Below are positions 33,937 through 40,259 of a DNA stretch of 40,259 bases, one piece after another. The stretch comes from an uncultured Agathobacter sp. GTDB taxonomy: Bacteria > Bacillota > Clostridia > Lachnospirales > Lachnospiraceae. Numbering within the stretch: position 1 is the stretch's first letter; each line of letters begins with the position of its first letter. The notes beneath the pieces are model-generated. The model was not told where the DNA came from and did no database searches. It saw nothing but the letters and a program-made list of their open reading frames with translations. A program made the position numbers and the translations under genes. The DNA lies in contig CALWLL010000028.1 of NCBI GenBank assembly GCA_944381555.1, positions 1 to 40,259 of the forward strand, written 5' to 3'.

Positions 33937-35223
33937 TCAATCTTTTGTAAGGTATTTGTTTACGCTGGACAATCTTACGCAGACTACAAATACTTCTGCC
34001 GCCTTACGAAGTTCTTCCAGTGAAGGGAAGGTTGGCGCAATACGGATAACATTGTCTTTTGGATCTTTTCCGTATGGGAAAGGCGCGCCTGCACCTGTCA
34101 TGGTAACGCCTGCCTCCTTGCATTTTGCAATGATGTCCTTAGCGCAGCCCTCTAGCGATTCGAAGCAGATGAAATATCCGCCGATTGGCTTTACCCATGT
34201 TCCGATTCCGCGACTCTTTATTTCTGCTGTCATAAGCTCGTCGAGCATTTCAAATTTTGGACGCATAATATCCGCCTGTTTCATCATGTGCTGTTTGATA
34301 CCATCAAAGTTCTTAAAATACAGTGCATGACGGCGCTGATTTGTTTTGTCATAACCAATGGTCTGGATTGTAAGCTGTTTCTTAATATCCGCAATATTAT
34401 TTGGTGAAGCCGCAAGCGCCGCAATTCCCGCACCCGGGAAGGTTACCTTACTGGTTGAACAGAACTCAAATACGATATCCGGGTTTCCTGCCTCTTCACA
34501 TTCCGCGATGAGATTTAAAATGACATCCTGTTTATCCGGATAGAGATGATGCACGCAGTATGCATTATCCCAGAAAATGCGAAAATCCGGTGCGGCAGGT
34601 TTTAGGCGTGCAAAACGAAGTACGGTTTCATCGGAATAGGAAGTACCGGTTGGATTGGAGTATTTCGGCACACACCAGATACCTTTTACCGCAGGGTCGT
34701 TATTGACATATTCCTCAACCATATCCATATCGGGACCGTCTTCCTTCAGTGGAATGTTAATCATTTCAATACCAAATAACTCCGTAATCGCAAAATGTCT
34801 GTCATATCCCGGAACCGGACAGAGGAATTTTACTTTGTCTAGTTTGCACCAAGGGGTATTGCCGCAGATACCGAGTATCATTGCTCTTGATATCTGGTCA
34901 TACATAACATTAAGACTGGAATTTCCGTATACAATTATGTTGCTTTCCTGACAGCCAAGCATTTCTGCAAGCAGCCGTTTTGCTTCCGGGATTCCGTCTA
35001 AAACACCGTAGTTACGAAGATCCATACCGCTTTCACTTACAAGCGCCGTATTAGAATCAATGGCGTCCAATATTCCCATAGATAAATCCAACTGCTCTGC
35101 CGATGGTTTACCTCTGGACATATCGAGTTTTAAATTCATTGCCTTAATTTTTTCATACTCTGCTTCCAAAAAAGCCTTTTCCAGAAGTAATTCTTCTTTT
35201 GTCATTTCGCAATACTGCTGCAT
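33937..35223 (-). CDS. Type Ic aspartate aminotransferase (PLP-dependent)
   Basis: A fold-type I PLP enzyme of 428 residues, of the type Ic aspartate aminotransferase (MocR-type aminotransferase domain) family, which uses aspartate and 2-oxoglutarate. The start at 35223 (MQQYCEMTKEELL) is preceded by AGGAGG. Key segments are KLDMSRGKPS near residue 33, NYGVLDGIPEAKRL, YSNPTGTSYSD, FWDNAYCVHHL, and the PLP-Lys motif STSKVTFPGAGIAAL. The C-terminal extension after FVVCV is short. It is followed by the C_GCAxxG_C_C gene. Substrate preference is by family only. Confidence 0.9.
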   Translation of the reverse strand: MQQYCEMTKEELLLEKAFLEAEYEKIKAMNLKLDMSRGKPSAEQLDLSMGILDAIDSNTALVSESGMDLRNYGVLDGIPEAKRLLAEMLGCQESNIIVYGNSSLNVMYDQISRAMILGICGNTPWCKLDKVKFLCPVPGYDRHFAITELFGIEMINIPLKEDGPDMDMVEEYVNNDPAVKGIWCVPKYSNPTGTSYSDETVLRFARLKPAAPDFRIFWDNAYCVHHLYPDKQDVILNLIAECEEAGNPDIVFEFCSTSKVTFPGAGIAALAASPNNIADIKKQLTIQTIGYDKTNQRRHALYFKNFDGIKQHMMKQADIMRPKFEMLDELMTAEIKSRGIGTWVKPIGGYFICFESLEGCAKDIIAKCKEAGVTMTGAGAPFPYGKDPKDNVIRIAPTFPSLEELRKAAEVFVVCVRLSSVNKYLTKD

Positions 35224-35282
35224 TCTGTATTCCTCCTGCTTCACATACTATATCTTTGTTACTGCTAATACTTATTTAACTG

Positions 35283-36608
35283 TTATTTTGGCTGTTCCTT
35301 TATCTTGGAAAAGTACTCTTTGATTTTTGCCTCATGTCCTATGTCCGTTGGCTTATAGAACTGTGTCCCGACCAAAGAATCCGGCAGGTACTGCTGTTCT
35401 ACATAATGGTTTGGGTAATCATGTGCATACTTATATCCAAGTCCATGTCCCAGCTTCTGGGCTCCTTTATAATGGACATCCTGCAAATGAGCCGGAACCT
35501 GCGGCGTCACATTATTTTTTACGGCTTCCATAGCTGCAAAGACGGCTTCGCAGGCCGCATTGCTCTTTGGTGCACACGCCACATAAATTGCCGCCTGCGA
35601 TAAGATAATCTGCGCTTCCGGCATCCCAATCCGCTCTACTGCCTGTGCTGCGGATGTGGCAACCACAATTGCCATCGGGTCGGCATTTCCAACATCCTCT
35701 GACGCACAAATCATAATGCGTCTTGCAATGAATTTGATATCCTCCCCTGCATACAGCATACGCGCCAGATAATAGACAGCCGCATCCGGGTCTGAGCCCC
35801 GCATGCTTTTTATAAAAGCGGAAATTGTATCATAATGATTATCTCCTGTTTTATCATAGGATATGACCCGCTTTTGGATACATTCACCTGCTACATCAAT
35901 AGTAATATGGATCCATCCATCCTCGCTGCGCTCTGTGGTCAGAATACCAAGCTCTATGGCTGTAAGAGCCGCTCTTGCATCTCCATTGCACACATCTGCG
36001 AGAAACTCTAACGCATCCTCATCAATGGCTGCATGATAGGAACCCATACCCTTTTCCCTGTCATTTACCGCTCTTAACAATAGAACTTTAATGTCCTCTT
36101 TTTGAAGTTTCTTCAGTTCAAAGATAATTGAGCGGGACAAAAGTGCGCCGTTTACTTCAAAATAAGGATTCTCCGTAGTTGCGCCAATCAGAATAACCGT
36201 GCCATCCTCAACGTACGGTAACAGATAATCCTGCTGCCCCTTGTTAAAACGATGGATTTCATCAATAAAGAGTATGGTTTTCTTTCCATACATACCCTGA
36301 TTGTTTTTCGCCTGCTCTATGACCTCTTCCATATCCTTTTTACCCGCAGAAGTTGCATTTATCTGCTTAAACTCTGCACTGGTTGTATTGGCGATAACCT
36401 TAGCCAATGTAGTCTTTCCGGTTCCCGGCGGTCCGTAGAATATGATGGAGCTTAACTTATCCGCCTTAATTGCACGGTATAATAACTTATCCTTACCAAT
36501 AATATGCTGCTGGCCTACCACTTCATCCAATGTGGTTGGTCGAAGACGGGAAGCCAGCGGCGATTCAGATTCCATGTTCTGTTCGCGCATATATTCAAAT
36601 AAATCCAT
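35283..36608 (-). CDS. rarA: Replication-associated recombination protein RarA (MgsA)
   Basis: An AAA+ ATPase acting at stalled replication forks; it is related to eukaryotic WRNIP1 and to clamp-loader subunits. It has 441 residues. Walker A is GPPGTGKT (59-66), Walker B is LFIDEIHR (113-120), then GATTENPYFEVN (sensor 1). The MgsA C-terminal tetramerisation domain follows (AQAVERIGMPEAQI and YKYAHDYPNHYVEQQYLP). AAGGAGGAG precedes the ATG. It appears to be transcribed alone, since clpB upstream ends at a terminator and the aminotransferase has its own ribosome binding site 60 bases away. Confidence 0.96.
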   Translation of the reverse strand: MDLFEYMREQNMESESPLASRLRPTTLDEVVGQQHIIGKDKLLYRAIKADKLSSIIFYGPPGTGKTTLAKVIANTTSAEFKQINATSAGKKDMEEVIEQAKNNQGMYGKKTILFIDEIHRFNKGQQDYLLPYVEDGTVILIGATTENPYFEVNGALLSRSIIFELKKLQKEDIKVLLLRAVNDREKGMGSYHAAIDEDALEFLADVCNGDARAALTAIELGILTTERSEDGWIHITIDVAGECIQKRVISYDKTGDNHYDTISAFIKSMRGSDPDAAVYYLARMLYAGEDIKFIARRIMICASEDVGNADPMAIVVATSAAQAVERIGMPEAQIILSQAAIYVACAPKSNAACEAVFAAMEAVKNNVTPQVPAHLQDVHYKGAQKLGHGLGYKYAHDYPNHYVEQQYLPDSLVGTQFYKPTDIGHEAKIKEYFSKIKEQPK

Positions 36609-36854
36609 GACTCCTCCTTCTTTTTTCGTTACATATTATATTATGACATATTCTTCCACTCTTTTAATAGAATAGCACAAAAACCAGATATAGGGAATAC
36701 CTCCAGATATGAATTTCTCTTATCATTAAAATTCATTTTTGTTATAAAAAAGCGGGATTTTTTTAGAAAAAGAGTTTTTTTTGAATTTCTAAAGACTAAC
36801 AAATTCATTTCCATGCTTAACAGAATATTTCTCTATCATAGAAAACCAAAATCA

Positions 36855-36886
36855 GGGCCTATACAGTTAAAAAACTGTACAGACCC
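36855..36886 (-). terminator. Rho-independent terminator of clpB
   Basis: Minus strand: GGGTCTGTACAGTT pairs with AACTGTATAGGCCC (two imperfect positions) around a 4-base loop, followed by TGATTTTGG. It begins 11 bases after the clpB stop. The adjacent 36609-36854 DNA is AT-rich and shows no other gene. Confidence 0.85.
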
Positions 36887-36896
36887 ATTTTTCTCA

Positions 36897-39479
36897 TCAT
36901 ACTCCTGCCACCAGCCGGCCATCCAAAACATCAATCTTAATGGTATCGCCCATTTTTACCTCATCTGCAAGAATCAGCTTTGCAGAAAGGGTTTCCACAT
37001 GCTTTTGCAGGAAGCGTTTGAGTGGTCTTGCACCATAAACCGGATCATAACCATGCTCTACGATAAATGCAGTTGCCGCATCCGTAAGTTCAACAGACAA
37101 TTCTCTGTCTGCAAGACGGGAATTTAAATCCTTCATCATAAGCGTAATAATATTACTAATATTATCTTTGGTGAGTGGCTTAAACATAATAATCTCATCC
37201 AGACGGTTTAAAAATTCCGGACGGAAATGTCCCCGTACTACATTCATGACTGCCTCCTCTGCATCCGCAGATATGCAGCCGGATTCGTCAATGCCGTCCA
37301 ATAGCTGGGCAGAGCCAAGATTACTGGTCATAATGATAATGGTATTTTTAAAGTCTACCGTACGTCCCTGAGAATCCGTAATACGTCCGTCATCCAATAC
37401 CTGCAGCAGTACATTAAATACATCCGGGTGCGCCTTTTCTACTTCATCAAAAAGTACTACCGAATATGGCTTTCTTCGCACTGCTTCCGTAAGCTGGCCG
37501 CCCTCGTCATATCCTACATATCCCGGAGGCGCTCCTATCAGGCGTGATACGGAATACTTTTCCATATACTCGCTCATATCCAGACGGACCATATTGCTTT
37601 CATCATCAAAAAGACTTGCCGCCAGAGCTTTTGCCAGTTCTGTCTTACCAACACCTGTCGGTCCTAAGAAAAGGAAAGAACCAATTGGTTTGGATGGGTC
37701 CTTAATCCCTGCTTTGGAACGGATAATTGCCTCCGTCACAAGGGTTACGCCCTCATCCTGTCCGACAACACGTTTGTGCAGCTCCTCGTCCAGATGTAAT
37801 GTCTTATTTCTTTCGCTTTCCGTAAGTTTCGCGACCGGAATTCCTGTCCAGCGCGAAATGATACGGGCAATCTCCTCCTCCGTAACCTTCTCTCTTACCA
37901 GAGATAAATCACGGTTCTTTAAAATTTCTTCCTCTGCTTCAAGCTGTTTCTCCATCTGCGGAAGAACACCATACTGTAACTCTGCTGCCTTCTCTAAATC
38001 ATAATTCTGCTGGGCTATCTTAATCTCGTTACGCGTATTTTCAATTGATTCGCGGAGTTTGCTTACTTTATCTACCGCATCTTTTTCATTAGACCATTTT
38101 GCTTTCTTCGTATTTAATTCATCACGAAGCTCTGCCAGTTCCTTTTGCAGATTTGCAAGACGCTCCTGACTCAGTCGGTCGGTTTCTTTCTTCAGTGCAG
38201 TTTCCTCAATCTCCATCTGCATAACACGACGATTCAATTCATCCAGTTCTGTCGGCATGGAATCCAGTTCCGTCTTAATAAGCGCGCAGGCCTCGTCTAC
38301 AAGGTCAATCGCTTTATCCGGCAAAAATCTGTCAGAAATATATCGATTCGATAAGGTTGCCGCAGATACTAATGCTGAGTCTGTAATTTTTACGCCATGA
38401 TATACCTCGTATCTGTCTTTTAGTCCACGCAGAATGGATATGGTGTCCTCAACCGTCGGTTCATCTACCATTACAGGCTGGAAACGCCGCTCTAACGCTG
38501 CGTCTTTTTCAATATATTCGCGGTATTCATCCAGAGTGGTTGCACCAACACAGTGCAGCTCGCCACGTGCAAGCATCGGCTTTAATAATTGCCCCGCATC
38601 CATTGCTCCATCCGTTTTTCCGGCTCCCACAATGGTATGCAGCTCATCAATGAATAAAATAATCTGCCCTTCAGAAGCCTTTACTTCATCAAGAACGGCT
38701 TTTAGTCTTTCCTCAAACTCGCCCCGGTATTTTGCACCTGCAATGAGCGCCCCCATATCCAATGCAAAAAGACGTTTATCCTTTAAGCCCTCCGGCACGT
38801 CACCACGGACAATTCGCTGGGCCAACCCTTCTACAACTGCTGTTTTACCAACACCGGGTTCTCCGATTAGTACCGGGTTATTCTTCGTTTTTCTCGATAA
38901 AATACGCACCACGTTACGAATTTCAGCGTCTCTTCCAATCACAGGATCTAACTTCTGCTGACGTGCACGTTCCACCATATCATAGCCGTATTTTTCCAAC
39001 GTGTCATATGTTGCTTCCGGATTATCCGATGTTACTCTCTGATTGCCACGCACTGTCGCAAGCGCAGCTAAAAAGCGTTCTCTGGTAAGACCATATTCTC
39101 TGATAAGCTCCTTCATTGCCTGATTTGGATACTTCAGTAAAGATAAGAATAAATGCTCAACCGATACATATTCATCTCCCATCTGCTTTGCTTCGTCTTC
39201 GGCATGGATTAAGACATTATTTAAGTCTTTTCCTATATATACCTGTCCTGCACCGGACACCTTCACGCGGGCGCTTAACCTGCGCTTTGCATTGTCCGTA
39301 AAATGCTCACGGTTGATTTCCATTTTCTCTATCAGTTTACTAATGAGTCCATCTTCCTGAGTTAACAGTGCTACCAAGAGATGTTCCTGTTCAATTTCCT
39401 GGTTACCGTATTCATACGCTAACTTTTCTGTGGAATTGATTGCTTCAATCGATTTTTGTGTAAATTTTTGAATATTCAT
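36897..39479 (-). CDS. clpB: ATP-dependent chaperone ClpB (Hsp100)
   Basis: A cytoplasmic disaggregase that works with DnaK to rescue aggregated proteins after heat stress. It has 860 residues. Two N-terminal Clp_N repeats (about 1-150) are followed by AAA+ module 1 ([13 protein letters not shown], near residue 208), the coiled-coil middle domain (about 400-525) that separates ClpB from ClpA/ClpC, and AAA+ module 2 ([17 protein letters not shown], near 610). Arg-finger segments follow. No ClpP-binding loop is evident, as expected for ClpB. GGGAGG precedes the ATG. Its promoter overlaps a CIRCE element, so HrcA repression is expected. Confidence 0.97.
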   Translation of the reverse strand: MNIQKFTQKSIEAINSTEKLAYEYGNQEIEQEHLLVALLTQEDGLISKLIEKMEINREHFTDNAKRRLSARVKVSGAGQVYIGKDLNNVLIHAEDEAKQMGDEYVSVEHLFLSLLKYPNQAMKELIREYGLTRERFLAALATVRGNQRVTSDNPEATYDTLEKYGYDMVERARQQKLDPVIGRDAEIRNVVRILSRKTKNNPVLIGEPGVGKTAVVEGLAQRIVRGDVPEGLKDKRLFALDMGALIAGAKYRGEFEERLKAVLDEVKASEGQIILFIDELHTIVGAGKTDGAMDAGQLLKPMLARGELHCVGATTLDEYREYIEKDAALERRFQPVMVDEPTVEDTISILRGLKDRYEVYHGVKITDSALVSAATLSNRYISDRFLPDKAIDLVDEACALIKTELDSMPTELDELNRRVMQMEIEETALKKETDRLSQERLANLQKELAELRDELNTKKAKWSNEKDAVDKVSKLRESIENTRNEIKIAQQNYDLEKAAELQYGVLPQMEKQLEAEEEILKNRDLSLVREKVTEEEIARIISRWTGIPVAKLTESERNKTLHLDEELHKRVVGQDEGVTLVTEAIIRSKAGIKDPSKPIGSFLFLGPTGVGKTELAKALAASLFDDESNMVRLDMSEYMEKYSVSRLIGAPPGYVGYDEGGQLTEAVRRKPYSVVLFDEVEKAHPDVFNVLLQVLDDGRITDSQGRTVDFKNTIIIMTSNLGSAQLLDGIDESGCISADAEEAVMNVVRGHFRPEFLNRLDEIIMFKPLTKDNISNIITLMMKDLNSRLADRELSVELTDAATAFIVEHGYDPVYGARPLKRFLQKHVETLSAKLILADEVKMGDTIKIDVLDGRLVAGV

Positions 39480-39514
39480 TTAGCGTACCTCCCTTTTATT
39501 TCAACTTCAATTGT

Positions 39515-39543
39515 TTTATACCACTTGTTGTTAGCACTGTCAA
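39515..39543 (-). promoter_or_regulatory. Consensus sigma-A promoter of clpB
   Basis: Minus strand: TTGACA (39538-39543), a 17-base spacer, TATAAA (39515-39520). Transcription would begin near 39508. The -35 box and spacer lie within the CIRCE operator. Confidence 0.85.
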
Positions 39544-39557
39544 TGGTCGAGTGCTAA
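39531..39557 (-). promoter_or_regulatory. CIRCE operator (HrcA binding site) upstream of clpB
   Basis: TTAGCACTG, nine-base spacer, GAGTGCTAA (27 bp), which differs from the CIRCE consensus TTAGCACTC-N9-GAGTGCTAA at one position. It covers the -35 box and most of the spacer of the clpB promoter, so HrcA bound here would block polymerase. hrcA itself is not in the window. Confidence 0.92.
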
Positions 39558-39741
39558 AATTTTCTGAAAATTTTATAAACGCCTATTATTTTAGGGAAAC
39601 GCTGATTAATTAACCTTATTCTCAGCATTATCCCGGTTTGTCAAGTTTTTATAAAAACCAAGAGGGTTTTAACCTCATATACCTGTTATATCCTCTTGCT
39701 ATTTATCCTTTTTTGAGGATATTTCCTCAAAATGGGCACAG

Positions 39742-40259
39742 TTATACTGTGCACCCAACAAAGTCTTTTGTTCTGCCAGCCCTGCTACACATTAACAGAT
39801 TGGCACTGGCAAATAACATATGGAATCGATGCATGTTTTTGGCGATTCCTCGATATACAACTTTTGAGTATCCCATCTGCTTCTTTACAATGAGAAATGG
39901 ATGCTCAACTTTACAGCGGACTGCGGACTTTTCATGTTCCATTTTTTTGTCCCAGTTAAGACCTTTGAAATCATCCGCCATTTTGAGACTGGATGGACGC
40001 TTATTTACCCGGAACTCAATCTTGGATTTCTTCTCATCATCCTTTATTGCGGGTTGATTGACAGCTCCAAGATATCCGGAGTCACCATATACTACCTCAT
40101 CATCTTCCCTGATGAGATTTGCCGTTTCTGTGACATCATGCATATTTGCGGATGTACCGGTTATTGTGTGAACATATCCACTGCCTGCATCAACACCGGC
40201 ATGTACCTTCATTCCGAAGTACCATTCATTGCCCTTCTTTGTCTGATGCATTTCAGGAT
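39742..40259 (-). CDS. IS5-family transposase, C-terminal part (5' end outside window)
   Basis: The frame is open to the right window edge; codons before the ATG at 40251 read Pro-Glu, giving PEMHQTKKGNEWYFGMK as in IS5-type enzymes. Visible family landmarks are GVDAGSGYVHT, VYGDSGYLG (second catalytic Asp) and RCKVEHPF (catalytic Glu), followed by MGYSKVVYRG. It ends normally with a TAA at 39742, near a short GCACAG/CTGTGC palindrome. The remaining 170 residues appear undamaged, so the element may be active. Its right end and inverted repeats were not identified in 39480-39741. Confidence 0.93.
   Translation of the reverse strand, partial: PEMHQTKKGNEWYFGMKVHAGVDAGSGYVHTITGTSANMHDVTETANLIREDDEVVYGDSGYLGAVNQPAIKDDEKKSKIEFRVNKRPSSLKMADDFKGLNWDKKMEHEKSAVRCKVEHPFLIVKKQMGYSKVVYRGIAKNMHRFHMLFASANLLMCSRAGRTKDFVGCTV

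Overview
The window looks like the chromosome of a low-to-moderate-GC, anaerobic, Gram-positive Clostridia, most probably a Lachnospiraceae relative. The evidence is the gene content (an Ech-type [NiFe] hydrogenase, soluble chemoreceptors, a Tad-type pilus locus without outer-membrane parts, a C_GCAxxG_C_C protein), strong AGGAGG-like ribosome binding sites, sigma-A-like TTGACA/TATAAT promoters, a Firmicute lysine riboswitch and a CIRCE operator. This placement is inferred from content; no 16S or other taxonomic marker is present.

Layout. 1-2.6 kb is a decayed accessory margin: the 3' end of a tyrosine recombinase, a membrane-protein gene broken by one missing base, an orphan Ig/PKD-like fragment and a multiply deleted ISLre2-type transposase. 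2.6-15.2 kb (minus strand) is a hydrogen-metabolism island. echABCDEF encodes a membrane-bound group 4 [NiFe] hydrogenase, followed by a strong terminator, then a HypA-methyltransferase fusion, three uncharacterised charged small proteins, another terminator, and hypFCDE from its own promoter. HypF, HypC, HypD and HypE build and insert the Fe(CN)2CO group, and HypA delivers nickel. HypB and a maturation protease are not in the window; the large subunit ends at its last metal-binding motif, so no protease should be needed.

15.4-19.2 kb (minus) holds housekeeping genes: nfo (endonuclease IV), dapA-dapB under a lysine riboswitch whose antiterminator/terminator switch can be read directly, and an SSB-like protein with two OB folds. 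19.4-27.0 kb is mostly plus strand: typA, a soluble chemoreceptor with a CZB zinc domain, guaB and a CNNM/CorC-type membrane protein, interrupted by an isolated minus-strand HisA of the eukaryotic (yeast HIS6) type.

27.1-32.1 kb (minus) is a compact Tad/Flp-like pilus operon: Flp-like pilin, TadA/CpaF ATPase, a TadB/TadC-type membrane protein, a TadE-like pseudopilin, an unusually small 32-aa pilin-like peptide, and a 609-aa anchored surface protein with InlB-type repeats. 32.3-39.5 kb (minus) has a second soluble chemoreceptor, a C_GCAxxG_C_C protein, a type Ic aspartate aminotransferase, rarA and clpB. The clpB promoter overlaps a CIRCE (HrcA) operator. The window ends inside an IS5-family transposase.

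The most interesting points are the HypA-methyltransferase fusion and adjoining unknown three-gene set, the internally duplicated EchF, the minimal Tad locus with its micro-pilin and putative tip adhesin, the stand-alone eukaryotic-type HisA, and two sets of unexplained long palindromes in intergenic DNA around nfo.
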